Below are positions 35,297 to 48,582 of a stretch of 64,000 nt of DNA, piece after piece. The notes beneath the pieces are model-generated. The model worked only from the letters and a program-made list of their open reading frames with translations. It did no database searches and was not told where the DNA came from. Numbering within the stretch: position 1 is the first letter of the stretch; every line of letters begins with the position of its first letter. The DNA comes from Luzula sylvatica (lineage: Eukaryota > Streptophyta > Magnoliopsida > Poales > Juncaceae): assembly GCA_946800325.1 (NCBI GenBank), contig OX326959.1, positions 34,233,027-34,297,026 on the forward strand. The letters run 5' to 3'. Both the position numbers and the translations under genes were made by a program.

Positions 35297-37682
35297 TACC
35301 AATTCTCTAAAAATGTGTATTATTTTCTTAAACTAGTAAGACGATATCAATTCTCAAGCATTTATTGGAGCAAAATATTTACTAAAGAAAAAAAATGCTA
35401 AATTAGTAAGTTATTAATATAAAGTGCGAATCAATAGGATAATGCTATTTCGATATTATTTTTTGTCTAGAGCGATTACTCATATTTTTACAAAATTCTC
35501 CGAAATACCACTCTTTAATTATGATATGTGTATTACAAATAAATAATTCATTAATTGACGAAACGTATATTTCTTAAATTAACATTACAAAAATAAAAAC
35601 AATCATTAATGCAAAATAAGCAAATATTCAACGATTATGTTTTGCGATAATTATACAAATCAAGAATGATATTCATTCATATGCTCAACTCATTTAATAT
35701 TTACTCTATTTTTGTTATGTCAGTTTAAGAAATATTTGATTCGCAAATTAATAAAATTAATGGATTGAGGACAAAGAGCCTTCTCCATTTAATAATAATA
35801 ATAAAAAAATTAATTGTTTAAGATATACACTATAATTAAAAACGATATTTTAGAGATTTTTGTAAAATATAGATAACCGCTCTAGATGAAGACGCGACTT
35901 CATATTTTTTGTATAAAATATTTTAGAGATTTTTGTAAAAATATACACTAAAATAAATTTAAATATTTGCTTTTCAAAAAAAAATATCTACATGTTCCGA
36001 AAATGCGACTTCTTATTTTGATTTGGTGAAAATAGTTATGTGAAGAACAAAATACTACAACGTTTAACCGCGTTCAAATTATTCTACCAGTTTTTTTATT
36101 AGTGGAATGATATTGTAGAAGACATAATTACAGAGAACTTTGCTCCCACAGCATGGGTGCATCTAAAAAGGAAGAAAAAACAGGAAAAATAATTGAGGAA
36201 CCTAGTTAAACTACTACCCTTGGATGAATGAAATATCGACATTACTTGCCATTGTGAGATTTAAGGGTGAATGGATGATTCGTATTGACAAATACGTCTT
36301 GAAGACCCTTAGAATAATAGAATATCATAGAAACCCTTGGCATAAATTATACTCCTACAGAGATAGTGAAATACTTGAAAAGGAAATATTTTTGTTAATT
36401 ATAGATATTTTGACTTCTAATCCTGTTTGTACAATACAGACAGACAGACAGACCGAAAGAAAGAAAGAAAGAAGGGTTATGACTCCAAACATTTCGTAAT
36501 TACATATTTATTAGATGGAAATTACAAGATTATTTTACATTTGAATTTAAAAAATAGTCCTAAGGCTGGAAAGTTTTCATTTTTAATAATACACTTTCTC
36601 AGAATCCCTTTTTTTTGAGGTACGATAGGCGATATGTCTATCGAAATTCATTAAAATAAAAAAAAAAATTATACAACAAATTATCAACTTGCACGTACAA
36701 AAATAAACTAAAAAAAAAAAAAATTTGAATTCTATGCTAGTAATGCAAGATTCATTTATTAACTTTTCGAATTGTGATTTGAGCCAATATGACAAATGGT
36801 ATTGGTCGATGGTCGAAAATTATATTGTTTTTTTCTTTCCACAAAACCCAACAACCCGCCATCACAGCGCAATCTCCTTTCTTCGACTCATTCTCCAAGG
36901 ATTTTTGTATATTTTCACACTTCACATGGTTTAAGGTTTGAAATATTACATTGCAATATATATTTTAATTTTTTCAAACAAACTATTGACTCAAAAATGT
37001 TTGAAAAATGCTTTTGAGTTTTGACTTTTCAATTGAATGAAGAGAATTGTCAAATAGCTATCTAAATGAGGATAAGTAAGTACTTGAATTCGTATTGATA
37101 GATAGGTATATTAATTTATTTTATCTAAATACTTATTTAGTCTACTAGTTGGTATTTTTTATTTTTTCTTAATCTAGAAACAACCATATCCATTATTAAT
37201 GTTTCACACCTAAACTAACTTCTTTGATCATGATACAAAAGTTTAATTATACATCCTTGACTTCTATAATTAATCTTCTTCCTAATCATTTCTGCTTTCC
37301 ATACTGGAATTAATCTTCTTAAGTTTTGTTTATTAAGTATACTGAAATATTACTTTTTACAAATTTACTGTGAATAATGAAAACTTCACCGAGGGAGAGG
37401 GTCTTCTAAAGATATAATCAAGGGTGTCTTTGTAAATATATAATCACGTTTCTACAGTAAAATTACTGTACTTATCTGTAATTTTGAAAAGAAACAGGGA
37501 CGAAACTGAAAAGACTGTTTTGATACATACAATGAATCAATGACACAACAGCCAAACTCAAATCATCAGCGTAAGAAGTTAGAAGTACTCTCTCTCTCTC
37601 ATAATTGAACCGGATCAGTGGCGGATCTATTAAGTGGCGGATCTATTAAGGACTCGTGTACCCTCTAAATTTTTGAACGATA
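35297..37682. other. Intergenic, no gene seen
   Basis: AT-rich DNA with short frames only. The 91-codon frame at 36224 has no domain and runs into an (AAGA)n tract. A direct duplication GTGGCGGATCTATTAAG lies at about 37619-37650 and may be a transposon edge. Confidence 0.45.

Positions 37683-37747
<65 letters not shown>
37683..37747. repeat. Palindromic microsatellite (AC)6(AT)22(GT)4
   Basis: An AC run passes into an AT run and then a GT run, so the tract is an almost perfect inverted repeat of about 65 bp that could extrude a cruciform. Confidence 0.95.
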
Positions 37748-39894
37748 ATTATACCAGTGTATTTTACGATATAAATAAAAAATTATGTACTTTTGTGAAA
37801 AAAATTCTCGGTAGTGCTTCCTAAATTATCGTCTCCTCGTTAATTTGGAACAAGATCCGCCACTAAATGTAGCAAAATTGTAATTTTTTGGAGAAGAAAA
37901 TAGTAATGGAAAAAGGAAAAACACAAGAGCAAGCTGTCTCAAATGGTGGAGCTTTATGATGTTGATGACCCCACACCTTATCATTCTCATCATCTTTGTC
38001 ATTAAGGATCTTATGTGAAGAATTGAGTAGGACAATGACTTACTTGTTAGTTCATTAATATAGAGCAAAATACAAGTTACTACATCAAAAATTAAAAAGA
38101 AAAATGGTTGTCTTGAATATTTTTTAAAGTTTATGTTTCGATAGTTTGTTAATTCGACAATATACGATCGTAGTGGTTATGCTTTCATCAATTCACAATA
38201 TTTCTATATATCATTGGAATGAAGAGTTTAACGTTCCGGTTTTAATTTTGAAAAATTATCGTATTTATCTATAATAACAATAATGTTGTTTATTAGATTT
38301 TTTTTTATTCCTCAGTAATATTGTTGTGGCCGAACATGTATTTTTGATGTTACGAAGTGAATGATTTTTTTTGTTGTGAAAAAATATTGTTATTCTTGTA
38401 AAAGATATAAGAGAAATATTATATGTAACTGATGAGTGATCGTGATTTTTTTAAAGGTCCATCGTACATAATACATATCATTCCTTTTTTGAAAAAGTAT
38501 GTATTATACTTTAACTTGGCAATTGTCATAAACAATTCAAAGAAATCGGTTCTCGATGGTGGCTTGATTTCTCATAGTCGTGTTTGCCACTCGTTTCATA
38601 ATACAATGTTAACAAAAAAAACGCGAGCAAATTTCACAGAGTGTTGGATTGTTTGGTTTGTGGTTATCCCTCAAATATATTGATCTAGTCCATTAGATAA
38701 TTTTGTGTTTGCATTTGACGTGGATAAGAAAATCTAATTAAAATTGATCATCTAGGACTAGGCATTAGTGTAGAGCCCATAATATAAAAAATTCATAAAT
38801 ATGATCGAGGGTGTAATTATGATTATATACACAAAACAAATTTAGAACTTAGTAAGATTTTTCCTAGGTGGCTTATTTGATTTTAAATAATAATCCATTT
38901 ATAACGAATTGTCAACAATTCAATATTCTCATCTTCAACTTACAAATAGAAAACGAATAATGAATCTTCCGATAAAAAAATATATAAAATTGATATATAT
39001 ATTCTAAAGTTGTAAATTTCATAAAAAATCTTTATTGTGTATATTAATTAAAGAAATGAACTTACTTTTAATTGATAAAATTTCATAAATCAAGAAATCA
39101 ATCATGTTTCTTCTTATGTGCCCAGCAATTAATTCTATATTTCAACTTTCTTGACATGTTTATATACATTTTTTGTTTTTATATTTTGTCCTGCTATCAC
39201 TTAATGTACATATTGATCGTTTAATCACTACAATGTCAACAATTTTAATACGTTGTCCGTAAAAAAAATCAAAAGATTCAAAATAAAAAATGCCCAACAC
39301 AAAAATCTCTTCAAAAATCAATTTATTTTCAAAAACTTTTACATATGAATATAAAATTACGAGAATTTTGGTTATTCATTCATTTTTCTTTTAGGAGAGT
39401 ATTTCTTATTTTTATTTATTTTTAATACGTAAATCACGTCCTTTTATTTTTCATGTAAAAGAAAATTAAGTTTGTTTTAGCGTGATTTTGAAATATAAAA
39501 AAGATCAACAATGAAAGTAATCGTATTAAAAGACAATGAAATAAAGTAATTAGACTTCTTAACTTTTTTTTTGCCGAAAGCCCTCCAAATATTTTAACTA
39601 TCCTTGGTCACAGAATTAAGTTGTATTTATTCTTAAATATTATTGAACGTCCGATCACATATTATCGCATATTAGTTACGTGGACTATCTATTTGAAACA
39701 TATTGTTTGTTTATGGCTCTTAGTATTTATATATTCGAAGACCAGTTATGTGAGCGTTTGATTTGGTTCACGAGGTCAAATTATTTATGATTATAATTAA
39801 ATTTTTACGATAAACATTATTGTAATGTTGTATATATACTAAACGACGAAACATATATAAATTTCCCACTAATGCTTGTGTGGAACGAGACCCG
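37748..39894. other. Intergenic, no gene seen
   Basis: AT-rich DNA without supported genes. The frames at 37826 (minus) and 38432 (plus) have no recognisable features. Confidence 0.45.
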
Positions 39895-40560
39895 TTACGG
39901 ACGACTTCGAAAGGTGGATTGTTTTGTCAAAGAATCTTTGGACCCCCCCCCCCCCCCCCTATCAGTTCTGAACTTCCCATACCAATCTCCATTCCTTGTT
40001 CCAAGAGGCAAGAGGAGGATCCTTGAGAATGAGATTGGAGTCAGGGGCGCGCAGCGGGGATAGCAGCTACGGCAGTTTAAGAAGCAAGTTAGTTGGACAA
40101 CGTTTGACCGGAAAAGGACGGGCTTGCCCCGTCTTGCATTCGGTCTTCTCTTTGTAGCCTTCGAAGTCATAGAGCAAGACCGATAGAGTAACACAGACAG
40201 CTGAAAGCTCGCTTTATTGAGAAGATGTATTTTCTGGGCCGAGATCTCGATCAATTGACTTGCTATACCAGCAATACCACTTCCCATTTTCTCTTCTTCC
40301 CATTGTATCTCTTCTATCTTGATATGACGGGCCATATCGATCATCAAAAGTCTTTGATGGCATGTGGTATGATCGCTAGCCTAGTAGCTTTTTCTGCGCT
40401 CAATATGTGGGAAAACCTTCACGACCTCTTGCCATTGACCTATGAGGCAGACTTCCCCGCTGCGCGCCCACCCCGGCCTCTCAATTCCTTTCGTTCTTCC
40501 TCCGTGCCCTTAAGTTCGTTTATCGCAACCCCGCTGCGCGCCTAATCAGAGAGAGCGGAG
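39895..40560. other. GC-rich organelle-like insert, possible NUMT
   Basis: About 670 bp of roughly balanced base composition embedded in AT-rich DNA. It contains three copies of CCCCGCTGCGCGCC (one inverted, near 40047; two direct, near 40457 and 40530) and a homopolymer of 17 C at 39943-39959. GC-rich, C-run-bearing DNA with GCTGCGCGCC motifs is typical of plant mitochondrial intergenic sequence. No mitochondrial gene was recognised: frames of 106 codons (plus, 40225) and 150 codons (minus, to 39895) overlap each other and match nothing I know. A GC-rich nuclear insert of other origin is the alternative. Confidence 0.5.
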
Positions 40561-41332
40561 CAATATGAAACTTCCTGGCCCAATCCTGAAAGGTTAACCA
40601 AAGTAAGTGATCATCTCTAGTCGGTGCTTGATCTCATAAACGAATCAAGTTTATAGCTATTGAAAGTATGCCATCAAAGCGCCACCCCACTAAATTGAGA
40701 TCACATGAGAAAACATATGTCAGTCAATAGGAGTATCACTTAACATAATCCCAAAATGAGAAAAATGGAATATGATGACAAAGGCAGATGTTGTAATTAA
40801 TGCTTAGTGATCCATTCCTGATTAATCAGTAATGGGAATATACCGTCCTACTGTTACAGAAGCTTTTTCCTCTGTTCAATACATAATAATGCAAAACAAA
40901 TTCAATCAAATATAATATTATTTGACTCGATTCTAGATAACCAATCTGGCGAAAAAACAAAATAATTAAAAATACTAATAGTACTATTATTTGTTATTTT
41001 TCATCTCAATATTTTAATATAATCATAATCATAATCATAATTATTATTAGAAAAAAAAATGTCAATACGATTTATAATAAATATTTATTGTAGACTATAT
41101 TTATCTCACGAACCAGATATATCACGCATTTGAATTGAATTTACAAAATAATATTGTAGACAAAAAAGAGAGTAGTGCATATAGCAGATAGCTAAGCAAA
41201 TGTGGTCGCCACATGCAATCCCTTTCAATACCATGCCCACAAGAGCAATCCAAATGCCAAAAGCAACCAAGACAGCTTGCTTAGATAGCTTATCTCTGTG
41301 CCCTCTCTCTCTCCCTATCTTTCTTCGTGCTC

Positions 41333-41375
<43 letters not shown>

Positions 41376-42059
41376 ATCTTTCTTCGTGCTCTGTGTCTCT
41401 CTCTCTCTCTCTCTCTCTACTCTCTTCAATTCCACAGACCAATTAAAGGTGCCTCCTCCTTAATCCCTATCCTTCTCTCTCTAACGCCCACCTACCCATT
41501 TGGCCAAATCAACACCCATCCATGTCTCTGCGAACTGGAACAACCTCTCTTCAATTAAACCCCCACACTAAACAAAGATTCATACTTGTAGTTGTTTCGT
41601 CTTCCATTTTCGGCTAGAGAAAACAGAGTAAGAACACACATACACACTTGCGTGTAGGTCTCTCTCCCTCTCCCTCTCCCTCTCTATCTCTTCCCCTTGT
41701 TTCTCTCTCTTGATAGGGATGTGAAGCATAACCAAAGAAAGGGCAAAGAAGAAAAGAAAGGCAAAGCGATTAGTAGTATAGCTAGTAGCTCAGTGGCCAG
41801 TTGGGTGTCCTCCTTTTTTATTTTTCTATTAGAACCCCTGTTATTTTTCTAAATTGTTTTGTTCCTTTGTTCTTGTTTGTTTTTGTTCCTTTCTCCTTGG
41901 GCCTCTAGATAATGACCTTGTGCATAATTTACATATTAAACATTTAACCGCTCCACTTGCTTATTCTCTTCTCTCTTCCATCTTCTATCTTTACACCAAC
42001 AAACCAAAACAAATTAAAAAACAAGAGAAATATCGATCTCTCTCTTTCATCCACCCCTT

Positions 42060-42101
<42 letters not shown>

Positions 42102-42343
42102 CTCTCTCACTCATCTTTGGTAGCCTTGTTTTGGGCCAAAAATTGGAAAAGATCAGTCCTTTGGGCAAATTGATTCATGGGTTTCCTCAAATTTAGCTCG
42201 GTTTGATCCCTTTGTATCTATTTTTGGTTCTTTTAGAAACGAATTATCCCCTACAAACATGGGTTCTGTTCATAAAACCCATATTTTCTAGTTATCTGTT
42301 TTACTTATCTTTTTTTTTTTAATTTTTTTGTACCCAAACATCC
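40561..42343 (+). promoter_or_regulatory. Upstream region and leader of the histidine kinase gene
   Basis: The second half is dominated by CT microsatellites at 41338-41372, 41395-41420 and 42064-42112. A block of about 30 bp (CCCTATCTTTCTTCGTGCTC) is duplicated on either side of the first CT run. Such pyrimidine tracts are common in 5' leaders of plant genes. The transcription start and any leader intron cannot be fixed. Many apparent frames here are only (CT)n read as Leu-Ser. Confidence 0.5.
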
Positions 42344-45300
42344 ATGACTTGGTTCATTGATGCTGATATAATGGAACAAAAAACTGGATTCATTACCCAA
42401 ATCAAGCAGAATTTCACTCCACTTTGGCCAGAAAAGCTCACTTTTAGAAACTGGAGAACTCAATTCTACAATCACTATTTTGGTTGTAAAAAAGTGAGAG
42501 AAACTTGGTGGAGAAAGCTCTTGTTTTTGTGGGTTGTGGGCTGGTTTTTGGTATGTATATGGATTCTATGGTTCATGAATTCTGTACAATTGGAGAAGAG
42601 AAGAGAGATGCTCGAAAATATGTGCGATGAAAGGGCGAGAATGCTTCAAGATCAGTTTAATGTTAGCATGAATCATTTGCAAGCTCTTGCTATTCTCGTT
42701 TCGACTTTTCACCATGCGAAGAACCCCTCTGCAATTGATCAGGTACAATTATGTCTAATTTATGATTTTAAGCCCTTCAATTAGTGAATAACAGTCGAGA
42801 TATTTGAATTATCCGTTAATATAAGTACGAGTCATTTAATTCAGATTATCATTTATGAGATATTCATTAGAGTATATTATATTGTTAATGACTATTAAAT
42901 TTATTATCTTATATTCTTCGTGTTAATCAAGAATGTAAAAGGGTAACTGAATAATAATGTGAAAAATAAACAAAAATTCCGATCTTATCTTGTGGGTTTA
43001 ATTTCTTTTTTTTTAACACAGACAACATTCGCGAGATACGCAGAAAGAACAGCATTCGAAAGGCCTCTGACTAGCGGGGTCGCGTATGCAGTGAAAGTCC
43101 TGCAGTCGGAGAGGGACCAATTCGAAAAAATGCAAGGATGGACCACAAAGAAAATGTACTCCTCGAAGAAATCACCTTCAGAAGTACAAGGACAAGGACA
43201 AGGACAAGAGATCTCTCCCATCGCCGAAGAATACGCCCCTGTTATTTTCGCTCAGGACACTTATAAACATGTTATTTCTCTCGACTTGTTATCCGGCCCC
43301 GTAAGTATTGCAATTACTCGCTACAATTATTTGTTTTACTATATGGGCTTTGATGATTTCTTATCGATTTCCATTTCTTATACAATTTTGTTGTGTAGGA
43401 AGATAGGGAGAACATATTGCGGGCCCGAGCGTCAGGAAAGGGAGTGCTAACGGCGCCATTTCCATTGGTGAAGTCAAACCGTTTAGGGGTAATTTTAACT
43501 TATGCAGTGTATAAATCGGAGCTCGCTATGAATGCTACACCTGAAGAAAGAATCAAAGCTGCCATTGGGTTAGTTATTATTTCTCTTGTTTTCGAGGGAA
43601 ATTTTTCGCAACCCTCGCCGTATGTTTTCTTGTATTTGTAAATAAAACCTGATTTTTTTAATGATATAAAAAATATCCGTACTTTTAACTTGATAACACA
43701 CCGACTTTTGGGATATTGAAATAACACCCTAAATGTAACTTTCTATTTTGTCACGAGTTACTCGTTTTGAGATAATATATAATGATAGATTAAGTAATAG
43801 AAAGTAATTTATTGTTTGTTTGTTTTGTGTATGATATATTTTTTGTAAACCGAAAGCCAAGTTAGGGACTTTTTAGTATCTCCAAAGTAATAGGGTATTT
43901 TCTAATATTTCAAAACTTGAGGTTTATTGGAAAAAAAAATTCCCCATCAAAAATTCCTACTAAACATCAAATTATCATATATACCCATTCAAAATTGAAA
44001 ATATCATGTATTGAAATCTTCTAATAATTTGAATTACTAATATTTTTGAACAGATATTTGGGGGGCATATTTGATATTGAGGCGTTGGTTGATAAATTAC
44101 TTCACCAGCTGGCATGCAAGCAATCAATAATGGTGAATGTTTACGACACAACAAATGGGCAGATAAGCATGTACGGGTCAAATGAAACGGGTCCGGGTAT
44201 TTCTCATGTTAGCGCCCTCAATTTCGGGGACCCTATGAGGAAGCACGAGATGCATTGCCGGTAAATTTTCAATCATGACACTAAATTTATGTTGTTGGCT
44301 TCAAGTGTTTTTTATGTTAATTATAGACGATTTTTCCAAAAAAAAGTATCATCAATACCTTTATTCTCTTATTTTTAAAAAAAAAATAAGAAGTCCAAAC
44401 TACCTCTTTATTCATGTGAAAATACAAGGTGGTAAAGTTAGGGTAGTTCAGGTTTGTAGTGTGGTTATACATGATATTTGCTATGTTTTGTAGGGTATCC
44501 ATGATATATTTTCCACATCGTACGTTATGTTAATCATGTTATGATTTGTTTTGTGACTACTAGGTTCACACAAAAGCCGCCGCCTCCATGGCTTGCAATA
44601 ACAACTTCGGTTGGAACCTTAGTCATAGCGTTGCTAATAGGCCACATATTTCACGCCACGGTCAATCGCATTGCCAAAGTCGAGGATGATTATCGCAAAA
44701 TGATGGAGCTCAAGAAACGCGCCGAGGCTGCTGACGTGGCCAAATCCCAGGTACTTTGTCAATTTAAATTGGTACTCCTTTTTCGTGTTTATATTACTAA
44801 TGGGGTTTTTGTTTTGTAGTTCTTGGCGACGGTCTCTCATGAGATTCGAACCCCAATGAATGGCGTTTTAGGTAATGAATCGAAGTGGTCAAAATATATT
44901 TCTACACTCTTATGCTTATTCTAGACATTATATTTTTATTATTGAAGGGATGTTGCAAATGTTAATGGACACCTATTTGGACGTGACGCAACAAGATTAC
45001 GTGAGGACCGCTCAAGCAAGTGGTAAAGCGTTGGTATCGTTGATCAACGAGGTTCTTGACCAAGCCAAGATCGAATCTGGTAAACTCGAACTAGAAGCCG
45101 TTCCTTTTGACTTGAGGGCTGTTTTGGACGATATTATATCTCTCTTTGGTGGTAAAGCCCAAGAAAAAGGCCTAGAGGTTTATTATTTATTTTTTTCGTT
45201 TTTGTTCGATTAGATAAAGAGTAAAATAATTGTATGGGTCTTTTATTTATGTTGTTATTTTTGTAATTAATTATAGCTGGCGATGTTTGTATCTGATCAA

Positions 45301-47056
45301 GTGCCAGAAAGGCTAATTGGCGACCCTGGAAGAATGAGGCAAATCATCACAAATTTAATGGGGAACTCCATCAAGGTATAAATATGTTAAAATTCAAATT
45401 GACACAATTAATTATTTTGTTTACTCGAATCATCTAATTTTTCTTTTATTGTTTATTGTAGTTCACAGAAAGGGGGCATATATACCTAACAGTGCATCTA
45501 GTGGACGAAATGAAGAACACTTTCGACTTGGAGATGGATAAAGAATCCACTAATAATAATACTTTAAGCGGTTTGCCTGTGGCTCAGAGGAGACAAAGCT
45601 GGGAGAACTTTACCATTTCTATAAACGACTCGAATTTAGAAAAGCCTTTCGTTTCAAGTTCAGATTCCTCTGATCAAATAAGTTTGATTATATCGGTGGA
45701 GGATACGGGAGTAGGCATCCCTTTTGAAGCCCAATCAAGAGTTTTTACCCCTTTCATGCAGGTATATTTACATAAACACCCCTTTTGAAGCCCATTTACT
45801 AGGGTCTACATGCAAATAAGCTTAATATTTATTCTTTACTTACAGGTGGGCCCCTCGATTTCACGTATACACGGGGGTACTGGGATTGGCTTGAGCATAA
45901 GCAAATGCTTGGTTGGTTTAATGAAAGGAGAGATTGGTTTTGCTAGCCATCCCAAAATTGGGTCCACGTTTACCTTCACTGCTGTACTTTCACGAAATTG
46001 TAGCAACCCCACTTCTAGTGAATACAAATCCTCGGAATTTCATGGAATGAATGCATTAGTTGTAGACCATAGAACTGTACGTGCTGATGTCGTTAGGTAT
46101 CATCTCCAAAGATTAGGGATCAAAACCGAAATAACCTCTGAATTGTCCCAATTCATCCCTAAATTAGTTAATGGTAGTAAATTGGGTATTAAAATGGTGC
46201 TAATCGACAAGGAAACTTGGTCTAAGGAGTCGATTATTTGGCCTACTTTTGTTGCGAAATTCACTAACGGTATTGGAGCGAACTTGCCGAAATTATTTTT
46301 TCTCGCGAACCCAACACTAAAAAGCGGTTCCCCGACTTTTAGGGACAAGGATTTGAACGTGATTATGAAGCCGATTAGGGTTAGCATGTTACATGTGTCG
46401 TTGCAACGTGTCTTGTTTGGAGATAGAGAGAACTATAGGAATGGAATGGGAATTAATGGGAAGAATTCCTCTTTGGGGAGTCTACTTCATGGGAAGAGAA
46501 TTTTGGTGGTCGATGATAATATTGTGAATCTTAGGGTTGCGGCAGGTGCCCTAAAAAAATACGGAGCCGATGTTACTTGTACTGATAGTGGTAAACGGGC
46601 TATCGGGTTTCTAAAACCGCCTCATAACTTCGATGCTTGTTTTATGGATATTCAAATGCCCGAGATGGATGGGTGAGTCTCATTTATTTATTTCTCCTAA
46701 ATTGAAGCATAAATTGTATGTTGTTCTTTTTTACAATATTTGCGCCTCTAAGATCAGACTATAACTTGTTGTTTTCCTTTTTGTGCCGTAGATTTCAAGC
46801 GACGAAGAGGATAAGGGAGATGGAAGCAACCCTAAACGAGCTAATAAAACACAGCGACGTATCTCAAGAATTTAATGGCAAAATCGTCCCAAATTGGCAC
46901 ATTCCAATTTTGGCAATGACCGCGGATGTGATACAAGCCACGCACGAGGAGTGTCTCAAAAGCGGCATGGATGGATACGTCTCTAAGCCTTTCGAAGGAG
47001 AGCAACTCTATAGAGAAGTTGCGCGTTTCTTCAAATCCGATACGAAGTTAAGCTAG
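42344..47056 (+). CDS. HK3: Cytokinin receptor hybrid histidine kinase, AHK3-like (1004 aa, 11 exons)
   Basis: Exons are 42344-42742, 43022-43300, 43399-43568, 44054-44260, 44564-44750, 44820-44871, 44948-45177, 45277-45375, 45462-45761, 45846-46672 and 46792-47056 (3015 nt). Order: cytosolic N-terminus; TM1 about 58-78; extracellular CHASE cytokinin-binding domain about 85-350 ([46 protein letters not shown]); TM2 about 362-384; HisKA with [13 protein letters not shown] (phospho-acceptor H421); an ATPase with N box ([20 protein letters not shown]), G1 (DTGVGIP) and G2 (GGTGIGL); a degenerate receiver-like segment; and a receiver with D864-D865, phospho-acceptor D909 ([12 protein letters not shown]) and the SKPFE lysine. 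It senses cytokinin, mainly at the ER membrane, and relays phosphate through HPt proteins to type-B response regulators. The juxtamembrane WWRKLL..W segment and length (AHK3 about 1036 aa) favour AHK3 over AHK2 or AHK4. All catalytic residues are intact. Confidence 0.95.
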
Positions 47057-48513
47057 TTAGGGTTTTGGGTGTTATGGTTGTAGTTAGTGTATATTTTGTA
47101 ATGATATGGTTGTGGGTGTTGATTGGTACAAGTTGATTGTTAATATCGTCCCATGAAGGTCTCTGCCGGGTGCATGATATCTCTTTTTGATGGTACGTTC
47201 CTTTCCTTCGACTTGGTTTTTGTATGTTCGTGCTTTTTGTTTCTCACGAAGCTGCTTTTACTTTTCAGGAGAAGAATTTTAGAGGCTGAGAAAATTGTGA
47301 AGAACAAACAAATCGAAACTACAATTTCTTGGAAATCGAGATGCATGAAAAAGAGACCCAATTTCGACAGAGTTTATTGTACCTTCCACCTTGTGTAAAA
47401 ATAATTTAGTCATGAGGTTTTTTTGTGTGTGGTGTACAGAGGGCTCTTTATTTTTATTTTTCCTTTTTGAGAATATTTTCTTTGCTCGATGTCGAATTGG
47501 TGTGCTATTTGAGATGGAATTGTATGTAAATTAAACATTCAAATAGTTATTTATTTAGATGAAAATTGAATCGTCAGCGATCATTTTCTTCAGAAGCTAT
47601 GTTTATTTTATTTATTTTGAGTTAGAAAACTATGTTTATTAGATAGTAGAATAAACTGTCCACAATAGTGCTATTACCTGAATTCAAGTTCGCAATTTGT
47701 CGACTCAAAGAAAGAATTCGAACGTAAATGTGATGCTATGGGCAAATTTTGGTATTCATTTCTAATCTTTTTTATAATACATAATTATAATTTTTTTTCT
47801 GGCATCATTCTGCAATGCACGTATATTTAGTATATCTTGTGATATCTTTAGGGGGTATATGCGGTGCCCCCAAAACTCACCTCTACATCTTGGGCAAGAA
47901 AGGATTAGGTGAAATGATTAATATCATTAATTGATCAAATTAACGATTTAATTGATCGTTTAATTGAATTGACACGTCAATTAACATGTTTTGATATTAA
48001 CATATTATAAATGATTTACGTGTCAAATAACACTTAATTGAGTCATTTAGATGTGTTAATCAATCCATCTAATCATATTTTACCATCTCATCAAGGATCA
48101 TGGAATGACAGTGGTGGACAAGATATATTTTCCCATATCTTTATATGCATGTATGATATTTATTTTTTTATGAAAAAAAACATGTACGCTGTAAGTGCAC
48201 GAATAAAATTAAACACCCCGCTACATTTATCCCGCACACACGGACAACCATACATGAAATGCAATCAATGAATAATTAATGATTGCGGAATTTAATTTGG
48301 AATTTTCAGAATTTGATTTAGAATGTCATCGGGTGCGGGTAACTTGGATGATCTGAAGTGTGCGGTGTGTATCACCACGGGTAAGTGCACGAATACTAAT
48401 AACACGAATGCGTGTATGCTATCTTTTTATCGATCAAATATGGAGCGAGGATTTAGTAATAACCAACGTATTTCATTGATCAATTTTCCTCAATCTAGCC
48501 CTAATATAATGCT
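47057..48513. other. Intergenic between HK3 and the second multi-CLE gene
   Basis: HK3 3' flank, then AT-rich DNA. GTAAGTGCACGAAT occurs twice (about 48190 and 48381), suggesting a diverged direct duplication in the promoter-proximal region. A TTAATTGATC/GATCAATTAA-rich stretch at 47910-48070 may be a decayed foldback element. No gene recognised. Confidence 0.45.
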
Positions 48514-48522
48514 TATATAAAC
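48514..48522 (+). promoter_or_regulatory. TATA box of the second multi-CLE gene
   Basis: TATATAAAC about 60 bp before the ATG, at the same relative place as in the paralogue at 4 kb. Confidence 0.65.
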
Positions 48523-48582
48523 AACCCATTATCCCTACATTTTACATCTCATCTATAAAATTTCAACACAACAAAATAAACA

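Noticed and set aside
36224..36499. 91-codon frame
   Set aside because: Ends in a simple (AAGA)n repeat and shows no recognisable features.
40225..40545. 106-codon frame in the GC-rich insert
   Set aside because: No recognised mitochondrial or nuclear protein, and it overlaps an equally long antisense frame.
41106..42196. Frames of Leu-Ser or Arg-Glu repeats upstream of HK3
   Set aside because: Products of (CT)n microsatellites, not proteins.
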